From Clostridium sp. (lineage in GTDB: Bacteria; Bacillota; Clostridia; Lachnospirales; Lachnospiraceae): DNA of 64,000 nucleotides. A model generated the notes under the pieces. The model was not told the origin of the DNA. It saw only the letters and a list, made by a program, of their open reading frames with translations, and ran no database searches. This document shows, in pieces, positions 1 to 8,594 of this stretch (the stretch's first letter is position 1; each line of letters starts with the position of its first letter). The position numbers and the translations under genes were made by a program. The DNA lies in the NCBI GenBank assembly GCA_021770825.1, contig JAETQD010000004.1:62001-126000 (forward strand). The letters run 5' to 3'.

Positions 1-141
1 ACAGGCAATTTTGCAATCGCCTTGGGTGTTGCCCAGTGTGATAACACAAAAGAGGTACTTCGGGCATTATGGATTGCATGTGCCAGTGTATGTGCATTTA
101 TTCTTGTATGGGCATTCGTTGGCGTCTGGATTTTGACTTAA
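1..141 (+). CDS. Membrane transporter, C-terminal end (partial)
   Basis: An open frame runs from the window edge to a TAA at 139-141 and encodes 46 residues ending VWAFVGVWILT. The last 25 or so residues form one strongly hydrophobic helix (ALWIACASVCAFILVWAFVGVWIL), so this is the C-terminus of a multi-pass membrane protein. It lies 17 bp before the D-aminoacylase gene on the same strand, so a permease for the substrate of that operon is the natural inference. The family cannot be named from this fragment. Confidence 0.6.
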   Translation, partial: TGNFAIALGVAQCDNTKEVLRALWIACASVCAFILVWAFVGVWILT

Positions 142-158
142 GCAGGTGGAGGTAGCTT

Positions 159-1763
159 ATGTATGATTATTGTATCAGGAATGGCCTCATTGTAGATGGT
201 ACAGGAGAAAAACCGTATCATGCAGATATCTGCATAAAGGACGGAATTATTGCAGAAATTACAGACTCACCGCTTCAGCCCTCCAAACAGGAGATTGATG
301 CGGCAGGAAAGGTGGTTTCTCCCGGATTCATTGACATTCACTGTCATTCAGATTTGACGAGGCGAACCGATAATTCTGCGGAAAATAAACTGTATCAGGG
401 CGTTACCATGGAACTTGGCGGAAACTGTGGGTTATCCATTGTGCCCGCACCAAAGGAAGAACCGGCCCATGATACATTTGTGAGAAATATTCTCCAGGTT
501 CTTCCGGTCACGTACACGCCGGACCATTATGGGCTCTATGATGTAAAGGACTATGCCAGATTTATGGAAGAGGTGAAAGGACCCATCCATATGGGGACTC
601 TGGTTGGACATAATGCGCTGCGGGCTTACGTTGTGGGATACGAAAAGAGAGATGCCACACCGGAAGAAATGATACAGATGAAGGCGCTTCTTGGAGAAAT
701 GTTAAAACAGGGGGCATTCGGACTGTCTCTGGGCCTGGTATATTCTCCGGGTATCTTCTGTAAGACCGAAGAGCTGATTGAACTGGCTAAGGTGGTAAAA
801 GAATATGATGGCATGCTGGCTGTGCATATGAGAGATGAGAGCGATCATATTTTTGAAGCCATGGATGAGATTTTCCATGTGACGAAGGAGAGCGGTGTGC
901 ATCTGCATATCTCCCATGTGAAGCTGATGGGAAAGGCAAACTGGGGGCTGGCGTCCAAAGTACTGGAAAAAATTGAACAGGCAAAGCAGGATGGCCTCTA
1001 TATCACCGCGGACCAGTATCCGTATGATGCCTCCAGTACCGGACTTAGCCGTACGGTTCCCAACTGGGCCCATGCCGGGGGCACAAAAGCCATGTTGGAG
1101 CGTTTGCGGGACCCGGTATTGCTTCCTAAAATAAAGGAGGAAATGCAGGAGGAAATTGAGCGCAGGGGCGGAGCAAACTGCATCCGTATCAGCAATACGA
1201 ATCATCAGCTTCCTGAAATTGAGGACTGCACCTTGGACGTTATTGCAAAGCTGTGGAATATGTCTTACGTGGATGCAGCAGTGAAGATTCTTCTTACGTG
1301 CAGCGGCAGTGCCGGAGTTATCTCCCATTCCATCAGTCCCGAGGATATGAAAAAAATCATGAGTCAGCGATGGATTTGTGTTGGAAGTGACGGAGCCACA
1401 TATAAATACAGCGAAGTGGAGCAGGAGGGACGGCCGCACCGCAGGAGCTTTGGTACATTCCCGGTATTCCTGGAGACCGTGCGGGAAAGCCGGATGATGC
1501 CCCTGGAAGCCGCAGTTTATAAAATTACAGGATGTCCGGCAAAGGCTCTTAATTTAAAAGACAGAGGAGTTTTGAAACCGGGTAACCGGGCGGATATCAC
1601 AATTTTTGACTACGAAACCATCAAAGATCTGTCCACATATAATAACCCCGGCGTAAAGCTATCCGGCATTGAATATGTGTTTGTGTCAGGAGAGCCGGCT
1701 CTCTGGGAAGGAGCAGCTACCGGAACAAAGAATGGAGTATTTATTAAAAAAGGAGAAGTTTAG
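159..1763 (+). CDS. N-acyl-D-amino-acid deacylase (D-aminoacylase), amidohydrolase superfamily
   Basis: This 534-residue enzyme is predicted to hydrolyse N-acyl-D-amino acids to a D-amino acid and a carboxylate. The layout is that of D-aminoacylases: a small N-terminal beta domain (NGLIVDGTG), the metal motif DIHCHSD near residue 60, and the amidohydrolase TIM barrel with GNCGLS near 88, the conserved Lys in the SHVKLMGK region and a late SDG (GSDGATY). The C-terminus returns to the composite domain (LKPGNRADITIFDYE). A TGGAGG ribosome site lies 6 bp before the ATG. It starts a tight operon: the next gene begins 2 bp after its stop. Family assignment is firm; the exact acyl group and amino acid are not readable. 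Confidence 0.88.
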   Translation: MYDYCIRNGLIVDGTGEKPYHADICIKDGIIAEITDSPLQPSKQEIDAAGKVVSPGFIDIHCHSDLTRRTDNSAENKLYQGVTMELGGNCGLSIVPAPKEEPAHDTFVRNILQVLPVTYTPDHYGLYDVKDYARFMEEVKGPIHMGTLVGHNALRAYVVGYEKRDATPEEMIQMKALLGEMLKQGAFGLSLGLVYSPGIFCKTEELIELAKVVKEYDGMLAVHMRDESDHIFEAMDEIFHVTKESGVHLHISHVKLMGKANWGLASKVLEKIEQAKQDGLYITADQYPYDASSTGLSRTVPNWAHAGGTKAMLERLRDPVLLPKIKEEMQEEIERRGGANCIRISNTNHQLPEIEDCTLDVIAKLWNMSYVDAAVKILLTCSGSAGVISHSISPEDMKKIMSQRWICVGSDGATYKYSEVEQEGRPHRRSFGTFPVFLETVRESRMMPLEAAVYKITGCPAKALNLKDRGVLKPGNRADITIFDYETIKDLSTYNNPGVKLSGIEYVFVSGEPALWEGAATGTKNGVFIKKGEV

Positions 1764-1765
1764 GT

Positions 1766-2824
1766 ATGCGTTTAGAATATTTGGAAACTCCGGCTCTGAT
1801 CGTTGATCTGGATGCGCTGGAGCACAATATAGAAGTGAGCAATCGTATGCTGGAGGGAAGCAGCATGAGGATGCGGCCCCATTACAAATCCCATAAATGC
1901 CCGGCCATTGCTCACATGCAGATCAATGCAGGCGCCAAAGGCATCACCTGTGCCAAAGTAAGCGAAGCAGAGGATTTGATCGCATCGGGCATTGAAGATG
2001 TTCTGATTGCCAATCAAATTGTCCATTCGGCGAAAATCGCCAGACTGGCATACCTGGCAAAATGCTGTCATCTGACGGTATGTGTGGATAATGGGGACAA
2101 CATTCTGGACCTGCAGAAGGCGGCAGAGGCCCAGGGTTCCACCATTCACTGCCTCATCGAATATGAAATCGGAATGAAGCGCTGCGGCGTTGACACTCCG
2201 GAGGCATTTTATGAGCTGGTGAAAATCATTGAGTCCTGTCCCAACCTGACCTTTGACGGTATCCAGGCCTATGCGGGAAATCTTTCCCACGAGGAAAATT
2301 ACGAGGCGAGAGCGCTGGAATCCGAAAAGGTGGAGGAGCGGCTTTCCACTTTAAAACGGTACGTGGAAGAGCGGGGAATTGTTGTTAAGGAAGTGAGCGG
2401 AGCCAGCACCGGAACCATTCAGTTCCGTAAAACCGACAGCGTTTATACAGAAGTGCAGGCAGGCAGCTATATTTTCATGGATATGGCCTATGATGCTCTG
2501 GATCTGGAGTTTAAAAATTCTCTGTTTGTACTCACATCGGTTCTTGTGAAGAGGGATGATGTGGTGATTACCGATGCAGGAAGAAAGTCTGTGAGCGTGG
2601 ACCAGAAAATGCCGGCGTTCAAGGAATACCTCCAGTATCCGGTGAAGGTAAGTGAGGAGCACAGTGCCATTTATGAAAATCTGCCCTTAAAGGTAGGAGA
2701 TAAATTAAAATTGATTCCCGGTCATTGCTGTACCACAATGAACCTTCATGATTATGTGTACCTGGTACGCCAGGATAAGGTTGTGGACCGTGTTCCGATT
2801 GTGAGCTGCGGAAGAAGTTTGTAA
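1766..2824 (+). CDS. D-threonine aldolase/D-serine dehydratase-like PLP enzyme (alanine racemase N-fold)
   Basis: This 352-residue protein has the DSD1/low-specificity D-threonine aldolase architecture. The N-terminal PLP barrel opens with LETPALIVDLDALEHN, and the PLP lysine is in RPHYKSHK near residue 40-45. The barrel is followed by a C-terminal D-serine dehydratase-like domain with the metal-binding HxC pattern (IPGHCCTTMNLHD). Known members cleave beta-hydroxy D-amino acids or deaminate D-serine. Sitting directly after a D-aminoacylase, it plausibly takes the freed D-amino acid. The gene starts 2 bp after the upstream stop, so the two are probably translationally coupled. Aldolase versus ammonia-lyase activity cannot be decided from sequence. 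Confidence 0.82.
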   Translation: MRLEYLETPALIVDLDALEHNIEVSNRMLEGSSMRMRPHYKSHKCPAIAHMQINAGAKGITCAKVSEAEDLIASGIEDVLIANQIVHSAKIARLAYLAKCCHLTVCVDNGDNILDLQKAAEAQGSTIHCLIEYEIGMKRCGVDTPEAFYELVKIIESCPNLTFDGIQAYAGNLSHEENYEARALESEKVEERLSTLKRYVEERGIVVKEVSGASTGTIQFRKTDSVYTEVQAGSYIFMDMAYDALDLEFKNSLFVLTSVLVKRDDVVITDAGRKSVSVDQKMPAFKEYLQYPVKVSEEHSAIYENLPLKVGDKLKLIPGHCCTTMNLHDYVYLVRQDKVVDRVPIVSCGRSL

Positions 2825-2842
2825 AGATTGGAGAGGTGAACA

Positions 2843-3739
2843 ATGAGAGAATCCATACATAAATATTTTCAGGTGGGAACCATCCGCTGGATGTCTTTTC
2901 CAAAAATGGGAGTGCTGGAATCCATCAAAAGAATTGCATCCGATGAGTATTTTGATGCCATCGAAATTACCAAGTGCAAGGATGCCGAAGAAAGGGAGGC
3001 TGTGAAAAAACTTCTGGAACAGTCCCACTTGAAGGTATGCTTCGGGGCCCAGCCCTGCCTTTTGGGACCGAAGTTAAACCCCAATGATATCAATGAAGAA
3101 GGAAGACAGGCAGCGGAGGCAGTCCTTATGGACGCCATTGACGAGGCTGAATATCTTGGGGCGAAGGGAATTGCTTTCCTGGCCGGAAAATGGGAAGAGG
3201 AGACAAAGGACCAGGCCTATGAGCAGCTTTTGAAGACCACCAGAAACATCTGTGATTATGCGGCGAAAAAGGGTATGATGGTGGAGCTTGAGGTGTTTGA
3301 CTTCGATATGGATAAAGCGGCTTTAATCGGTCCCGCCCCCTATGCGGCTAAGTTTGCAGCAGATATGAGGACCACCAACAATAATTTCGGCCTGCTGATT
3401 GACCTGTCTCATTTCCCAACCACCTACGAGACCTCCAAGTTTGTCATTCAGACTTTGAGACCTTACATCACCCACCTTCATTTCGGAAACGCAGTGGTGA
3501 AAGAGGGCTGTGCGGCATACGGAGACAAGCACCCGCGGTTTGGATTCCCGGAAAGTGCCAACGACACAGCTGAACTGGTGGATTATCTGACTGTATTAAA
3601 GCAGGAGGGCTTCTTCCGTGCGGATAATCCCATGGTACTTTCCATGGAGGTGACCCTGGTAGGCGATGAGGACGAGGAGATCGTGCTGGCCAACACCAAG
3701 AGAGTTCTGAACCGGGCCTGGGCACTGGTGGAAGATTAA
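2843..3739 (+). CDS. Sugar phosphate isomerase/epimerase-type TIM barrel protein
   Basis: This 298-residue protein fits the xylose isomerase-like TIM barrel (AP endonuclease 2 fold). It has acidic and histidine residues at barrel strand ends: VELEVFD near 140, DLSHFPTT near 185, THLHFGN near 210 and SMEVTL near 280, which are probable metal ligands. Family members isomerise or epimerise sugars and small hydroxy/keto acids. It lies between a D-amino acid enzyme and a D-hydroxyacid dehydrogenase in one operon, so it may act on the keto or hydroxy acid intermediate. That role is inference. The ribosome site GGAGAGGTG precedes the ATG. Confidence 0.75.
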   Translation: MRESIHKYFQVGTIRWMSFPKMGVLESIKRIASDEYFDAIEITKCKDAEEREAVKKLLEQSHLKVCFGAQPCLLGPKLNPNDINEEGRQAAEAVLMDAIDEAEYLGAKGIAFLAGKWEEETKDQAYEQLLKTTRNICDYAAKKGMMVELEVFDFDMDKAALIGPAPYAAKFAADMRTTNNNFGLLIDLSHFPTTYETSKFVIQTLRPYITHLHFGNAVVKEGCAAYGDKHPRFGFPESANDTAELVDYLTVLKQEGFFRADNPMVLSMEVTLVGDEDEEIVLANTKRVLNRAWALVED

Positions 3740-3765
3740 GAATTGCGGATGAGGAGATGAAGAAA

Positions 3766-4731
3766 ATGAAAATTGTTGTGCTGGATGGCTATACGGAAAA
3801 TCCCGGAGATTTAAGCTGGGAGGAGCTGGAGAAATTTGGCGAAGTCACTGTATACGACAGAACCTCGTATGTGGATGCGCCGATTATCGCAGAAAGAATC
3901 GGAGATGCCGGAATCGTTGTGATAAACAAGACACCAATTTCCAGGGAAACCATAGATAAGTGCCCCAATATGAAGCTGATTGCAGTGCTGGCAACAGGCT
4001 ACAATGTGGTGGACTACACCTATGCCAGGGAAAAAGGAATCGCCGTTGTCAATGTACCCACATACGGCACACAGATTGTAGGCCAGTATGCCGTTGGACT
4101 TTTATTGGAAATCTGTTCCCATTACGGACATCATGATCAGACTGTAAAGGAAGGAAGATGGGAAAACAATGCTGACTGGTGCTACTGGGACTACCCGATG
4201 ATCGAGCTGTACGGAAAGACGGCAGGAATCATTGGCCTTGGAAGAATCGGACAGGCTACGGCAAAAATCCTGAATGCCATGGAGATGAAGGTGCTGGCAT
4301 TTGATTCTTTCCCCAGCGAGGCAGGAAAACAGGTGGCAGAATACGTGGATCTGGACACACTTCTCTCCAAGTCCGATGTGATTTTCCTGCACTGCCCCCT
4401 GTTCCCGTCCACAGAAGGTATTATTAATAAGGAAAATATTGAAAAGATGAAGGACGGAGTGATTCTCATTAACAACAGCCGCGGGCAGCTTGTAGTGGAG
4501 CAGGACCTGGCAGATGCCTTAAACAGCGGAAAGGTGTACGCTGCCGGACTGGATGTGGTATCCACTGAGCCCATCAAAGGAGACAATCCTCTGTTAAAGG
4601 CGAAAAACTGCATCATTACGCCTCATATTTCCTGGGCAGCCCAGGCGGCGCGCCAGAGAATTATGGATATCACTGTGGAAAATATAAAAGCATATTTAGA
4701 TGGAACCCCCCAAAATGTGATAAACCCCTAA
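3766..4731 (+). CDS. D-2-hydroxyacid dehydrogenase (glycerate dehydrogenase-like)
   Basis: This is an NAD-dependent D-isomer 2-hydroxyacid dehydrogenase of 321 residues. Visible motifs are the Rossmann GLGRIGQ near 150, the substrate Arg in NNSRGQL near 240, the Glu in STEPI near 265 and the catalytic His in ITPHISW near 285. An ATG at 3757 is in frame, but the GAGGAG ribosome site ends immediately before it. The ATG at 3766 has 9-bp spacing and gives the usual MKIVVLDG start, so it is preferred. It is the last gene of the D-aminoacylase operon and is followed by a strong terminator. It probably reduces a 2-keto acid or oxidises the D-hydroxyacid; substrate unknown. Confidence 0.85.
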   Translation: MKIVVLDGYTENPGDLSWEELEKFGEVTVYDRTSYVDAPIIAERIGDAGIVVINKTPISRETIDKCPNMKLIAVLATGYNVVDYTYAREKGIAVVNVPTYGTQIVGQYAVGLLLEICSHYGHHDQTVKEGRWENNADWCYWDYPMIELYGKTAGIIGLGRIGQATAKILNAMEMKVLAFDSFPSEAGKQVAEYVDLDTLLSKSDVIFLHCPLFPSTEGIINKENIEKMKDGVILINNSRGQLVVEQDLADALNSGKVYAAGLDVVSTEPIKGDNPLLKAKNCIITPHISWAAQAARQRIMDITVENIKAYLDGTPQNVINP

Positions 4732-4744
4732 TTTTATTCCCCCC

Positions 4745-4786
4745 AAAAAGCTTCCGGTATTGTTTTTTACCGGAAGCTTTTTGAGC
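4745..4786 (+). terminator. Intrinsic terminator after the D-aminoacylase operon
   Basis: A perfect 15-bp stem (arms 4745-4759 and 4768-4782, AAAAAGCTTCCGGTA and its complement) closes an 8-base loop and ends in a T run. It begins 13 bp after the dehydrogenase stop. Confidence 0.9.
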
Positions 4787-4821
4787 TGCGGGTTCTATTT
4801 CGGGAAAATTTCCAAATACTC

Positions 4822-4850
4822 TTGACTAAAGGGGAATTATCAACTAAACT
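4822..4850 (+). promoter_or_regulatory. Sigma-A promoter for ecfA1A2T-truA
   Basis: TTGACT (4822-4827), a 17-bp spacer and TAAACT (4845-4850) lie about 50 bp before the ecfA1 start, just after the preceding terminator. Confidence 0.6.
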
Positions 4851-4902
4851 TTAGAAACGTGTAAACAATTATTTTGAAGTTTCTTTTTTGGAAAGGCTGA
4901 CC

Positions 4903-5769
4903 ATGGGAATCATACGAGCAGTGAATCTGATATTTGACTATATCAGGCATGACGAAGAGGCAGATAAGGATGAGATCAATCACGCCCTCCGGGGAGTGAC
5001 ACTGGATATTGAAGAGGGAAGCTTTGTGGCTATCCTGGGACATAACGGCTCGGGAAAATCCACGTTTGCAAAGCTGATGAACGGAATTTTACTTCCTTCC
5101 GACGGAACCGTTTACATTTCCAACATGAAGACCAGTGATGAGGAACATCTCTGGGATGTGAGAAAGACGGCCGGGATGGTGTTCCAGAATCCGGACAACC
5201 AGATCATCGGAAACGTGGTGGAAGAGGATGTGGGATTTGGCCCGGAGAATATGGGCGTGCCCACAGACGAAATCTGGAAGCGGGTGGATGAAAGCCTGGA
5301 GGCAGTGGGAATGACTGCGTACCGGCTCCAGTCTCCAAACAAGCTTTCCGGAGGTCAGAAGCAGAGGGTGGCAATCGCAGGCGTGATGGCTATGAAGCCA
5401 AGATGTATTGTCCTGGACGAACCCACAGCCATGCTGGACCCCAACGGACGCCGGGAGGTCATTAAAACAGTCCGTGAACTGAACCAGAGAGAAGGAATTA
5501 CCGTCCTTTTAATCACCCATTATATGGAAGAGGTCATTGAAGCTGACCGGGTTGTGGTTATGGACGAGGGAAAAGTGGTCATGGACGGGACCCCCAGGGA
5601 GGTCTTCTCCAGGGTGAAGGAACTGAAGCAGTATAGTCTGGATGTGCCGCAGGTGACGGAGCTTGCGGAGGAGCTCAAGGCAGCAGGTATGGATATCCCC
5701 GACGGAATCCTAACCATTGATGAGCTGGTGGACAGTCTGGTACCCATTCTTGGAAAGAAGGGGGCATAA
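4903..5769 (+). CDS. ecfA1: Energy-coupling factor (ECF) transporter ATPase A1
   Basis: This 288-residue ATP-binding cassette protein is one of the two ATPases of the ECF vitamin/metal uptake module. It has Walker A GHNGSGKST near 47, the Q-loop MVFQNPDNQIIG near 88, the ABC signature LSGGQKQR near 145, Walker B CIVLDEPTAMLDP and the switch His in LLITHYMEE. A TTG 15 bp upstream is in frame, but the ribosome site GGAAAGG (4890-4896) has 6-bp spacing to the ATG at 4903, and the usual N-terminus follows. It is followed by ecfA2, ecfT and truA, the conserved Firmicute order. No substrate-binding S protein is encoded nearby, as expected for a shared group II module. Confidence 0.93.
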   Translation: MGIIRAVNLIFDYIRHDEEADKDEINHALRGVTLDIEEGSFVAILGHNGSGKSTFAKLMNGILLPSDGTVYISNMKTSDEEHLWDVRKTAGMVFQNPDNQIIGNVVEEDVGFGPENMGVPTDEIWKRVDESLEAVGMTAYRLQSPNKLSGGQKQRVAIAGVMAMKPRCIVLDEPTAMLDPNGRREVIKTVRELNQREGITVLLITHYMEEVIEADRVVVMDEGKVVMDGTPREVFSRVKELKQYSLDVPQVTELAEELKAAGMDIPDGILTIDELVDSLVPILGKKGA

Positions 5770-5790
5770 GCCAGGCTCTTTGGAGGAAAC

Positions 5791-6639
5791 ATGGCAATAG
5801 AGATTAAAAATCTGAATCATATTTATGGACAGGATACGATCTTTGAGCAGTATGCATTGAAAGACGTGAACCTGACAATTAAGGACGGGGAGTTTATCGG
5901 ACTGATCGGCCATACGGGCTCCGGTAAATCCACGCTGACCCAGCATTTAAACGGGCTCTTGAAGGCCAGCAGCGGGGACATTCTTTATAACGGGGAGAGC
6001 ATATACAGGGAAGACTTTTCCATGAAGGAATTAAGGAGCAAGGTTGGCCTTGTGTTCCAGTATCCGGAGCACCAGCTTTTTGAGGTAGATGTTTTTTCGG
6101 ATGTGTGCTTTGGCCCGAAAAACCTGGGACTGTCCCAGGAGGAAATCGATGCGAGGGCGAAGGAAGCACTGACTTTGGTGGGACTGGACGAAAGCTTTTA
6201 CAAGCAGTCTCCCTTTGAACTTTCCGGCGGACAGAAGCGCCGCGTGGCCATTGCAGGCGTGCTGGCCATGAAGCCGGAGGTGCTGATTCTGGACGAGCCC
6301 ACGGCCGGTCTGGATCCCAAGGGAAGAGACGATATTTTAGGCCTGGTTGCAAGACTCCATTCGGAGCAGGGCATGACCATCGTGCTGGTTTCCCACAGTA
6401 TGGAGGACGTGGCCAGATATGTGTCCAGGCTCATTGTGATGAACCATGGGGAGAAGGTATTTGACGGAACGCCCAAGGAAGTGTTCCGCCATTATAAGGA
6501 GCTGGAGACCATGGGTCTGGCAGCGCCCCAGATCACCTATGTGGTCCATGCCTTAAGAGAGCGCGGCATTGCCGTGGACCAGGATATTACTACGGTGGAG
6601 GAAGCCAGGGATGCAATCCTTGGATTGTGGAAAAAGTAG
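5791..6639 (+). CDS. ecfA2: Energy-coupling factor (ECF) transporter ATPase A2
   Basis: This 282-residue ATPase pairs with EcfA1 to energise vitamin uptake through EcfT. It has Walker [10 protein letters not shown] near 42, the Q-loop [11 protein letters not shown], the signature LSGGQKRR near 145, Walker [14 protein letters not shown] and the switch His in [19 protein letters not shown], against FQNPDNQIIG in the upstream copy, is the usual difference between the A2 and A1 paralogues. The ATG follows a GGAGG site with 5-bp spacing, 21 bp after ecfA1. Confidence 0.93.
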   Translation: MAIEIKNLNHIYGQDTIFEQYALKDVNLTIKDGEFIGLIGHTGSGKSTLTQHLNGLLKASSGDILYNGESIYREDFSMKELRSKVGLVFQYPEHQLFEVDVFSDVCFGPKNLGLSQEEIDARAKEALTLVGLDESFYKQSPFELSGGQKRRVAIAGVLAMKPEVLILDEPTAGLDPKGRDDILGLVARLHSEQGMTIVLVSHSMEDVARYVSRLIVMNHGEKVFDGTPKEVFRHYKELETMGLAAPQITYVVHALRERGIAVDQDITTVEEARDAILGLWKK

Positions 6640-6704
6640 AGCAGACATACTGCCCGGAGCCGGAAACTTAAGGAGCCGGACTCACGGCATTTGGAGGAAA
6701 GAAC

Positions 6705-7505
6705 ATGTTAAGAGACATCACGTTGGGACAGTATTACCCGGTGGATTCCCTTTTGCACCGGATGGATCCCAGAACGAAGCTGTTCGGGACACTGGTATAT
6801 ATTGTCTCCCTGTTTATTGCAGATAATCTGTGGGCTTATGCGGCAGCCACCGTATTTCTGGTGATGGCCATCCGCCTGTCCAGGGTACCGGTGAAATTCA
6901 TGGTACGGGGACTGAAGGCCGTTGTATTTCTTTTGCTGATCAGCGTCAGCTTCAACCTGTTTCTGACGCCGGGAACGCCGATTTTTAAGATCGGCTTTTT
7001 GCAGATGACCTGGGAGGGCGTGGAGTTTGCCGCCTTTATGGCCATCCGCTTAATCTATCTTGTGATGGGCTCCACAATCCTTACCCTGACAACAACGCCG
7101 AACCAGTTGACGGACGGACTGGAAAAGAGCCTTGGCTTTCTCAGCAAGGTGGGGGTTCCGGTTCATGAGGTTTCCATGATGATGTCCATTGCCCTCCGGT
7201 TTATTCCGATTTTAATTGAGGAAACCGACAAGATCATGAAGGCGCAGATGGCAAGGGGTGCTGATTTTGAAAGCGGAAACCTGATTCAGAAGGCGAAGGC
7301 CATGGTGCCTCTTTTGGTGCCGCTGTTTATCTCTGCCTTCCGGCGGGCCACAGATTTGGCTATGGCCATGGAGGCCAGGTGCTACCGGGGCGGAGAGGGA
7401 AGAACGAAAATGAAGCCCCTCCATTATGAAACGCGGGATAAGTTTACTTATGTATTTTATCTGGGATATTTCATTCTGATTCTTGTGGTGAAGATTGTCC
7501 TGTAA
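6705..7505 (+). CDS. ecfT: Energy-coupling factor transporter transmembrane protein EcfT
   Basis: This 266-residue integral membrane protein (about five to six helices) is the scaffold linking exchangeable S components to the EcfA1/A2 ATPases. It starts with the conserved LGQYYPVDSLLHRMDPRTKL segment. It carries the two cytoplasmic coupling-helix Ala-Arg-Gly type motifs, one visible as AQMARGADF near 180 and the other as MAMEARCYRGG near 225. It lies directly behind ecfA2 and before truA. The length is normal for the family. Confidence 0.93.
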   Translation: MLRDITLGQYYPVDSLLHRMDPRTKLFGTLVYIVSLFIADNLWAYAAATVFLVMAIRLSRVPVKFMVRGLKAVVFLLLISVSFNLFLTPGTPIFKIGFLQMTWEGVEFAAFMAIRLIYLVMGSTILTLTTTPNQLTDGLEKSLGFLSKVGVPVHEVSMMMSIALRFIPILIEETDKIMKAQMARGADFESGNLIQKAKAMVPLLVPLFISAFRRATDLAMAMEARCYRGGEGRTKMKPLHYETRDKFTYVFYLGYFILILVVKIVL

Positions 7506-7537
7506 GAGGAGAAACGGATTCCGAAAGGAAAAGAAGT

Positions 7538-8566
7538 ATGAAGCGAATTAAAATGACGGTTGCCTACGATGGAACCGCATACTGCGGCTGGCAGCTCCAG
7601 CCCAATGGCGTGACAATCGAAGAGGTTTTAAACAGGACTCTTTCAGATCTTCTGAAAGAGCCTGTTTGTATTACCGGAGCCAGCCGGACGGATTCCGGTG
7701 TCCATGCCCTGGGAAATGTGGCGGTTTTTGATACGGAAAGCCGGATTCCGGGGGATAAAATCTGCTTTGCCTTAAACCAGAGGCTGCCGGAAGATATCCG
7801 GGTACTTTCTTCGGAGGAGGTGCCCCTGGATTGGCATCCGCGGAAGCAGAATTGTATCAAAACCTATGAATATAAAATTTTGAACTGCCGGGTGGATGTG
7901 CCTACCAGGCGGCTCTATGCACATTTTTGCTATTTTCCTCTGGACGTGGACAAAATGCGGGAGGCGGCCGCTTATCTGGTGGGGGAGCATGATTTTATCA
8001 GCTTTTGCTCCGCCAGACACCAGGCGGAGGAGACTGTGCGGACCCTGTATGGAATTACCCTGGATAAGGGCAGCGATGATATTATTACCATCCGGCTTTG
8101 GGGAAGCGGGTTCCTCTATAACATGGTGCGGATTATTGCGGGAACGCTTATGAAGGTGGGAATGGGGGTGTACCCGCCGGAGCACGTGAAGGAAATTTTA
8201 GAAGCCAGGGACCGGCAGCAGGCCGGGCAGACAGCCCCGGCGAGGGGACTGACTCTGGTGGGAATCCAGTACGAGACCGAGCCGGAAACGGAGATTTTCG
8301 GGGAAAACGAACATTGGAGCTATGTGCTGGACCAGAGAGAGCTCCTGACTGCGGGGCGGTCCGTTCTGCGTGTGAAATTCTGTGAGGAGGGAGAAATCCT
8401 GCGGCTGATTCGCAGAATGGTCCATCAGGCCTACCGGAACGGCGCCGGGGAGGTCTTTTTGGAGGCGCCGGAGGGGATGGCTGTTTCGGAAGAGACCCAG
8501 TATGGATTTTACCGTCTTAGGAAGGAAGAGAACGGGCTGTTTAGGGCCGTCTATACGGGAGTTTGA
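7538..8566 (+). CDS. truA: tRNA pseudouridine(38-40) synthase TruA with C-terminal extension
   Basis: TruA converts uridines 38-40 of the tRNA anticodon arm to pseudouridine. The core, about residues 1-255, is complete: KMTVAYDGTAYCGWQ at the start, the catalytic Asp in GASRTDSGVHALGN near 55, RLPEDIRV, and the closing PARGLTLVGIQYE. TruA usually ends there at about 245-270 residues. This protein continues for some 85 residues (FGENEHWSYVLDQRELL onward), with its own charged and hydrophobic pattern and no frameshift. The extension is not recognised. The gene follows ecfT, as is normal, but rplM-rpsI, which normally come next, are about 9.7 kb away. Confidence 0.92.
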   Translation: MKRIKMTVAYDGTAYCGWQLQPNGVTIEEVLNRTLSDLLKEPVCITGASRTDSGVHALGNVAVFDTESRIPGDKICFALNQRLPEDIRVLSSEEVPLDWHPRKQNCIKTYEYKILNCRVDVPTRRLYAHFCYFPLDVDKMREAAAYLVGEHDFISFCSARHQAEETVRTLYGITLDKGSDDIITIRLWGSGFLYNMVRIIAGTLMKVGMGVYPPEHVKEILEARDRQQAGQTAPARGLTLVGIQYETEPETEIFGENEHWSYVLDQRELLTAGRSVLRVKFCEEGEILRLIRRMVHQAYRNGAGEVFLEAPEGMAVSEETQYGFYRLRKEENGLFRAVYTGV

Positions 8567-8594
8567 TGTTTTTTCAGGAAAAGGGGGAGGATGC

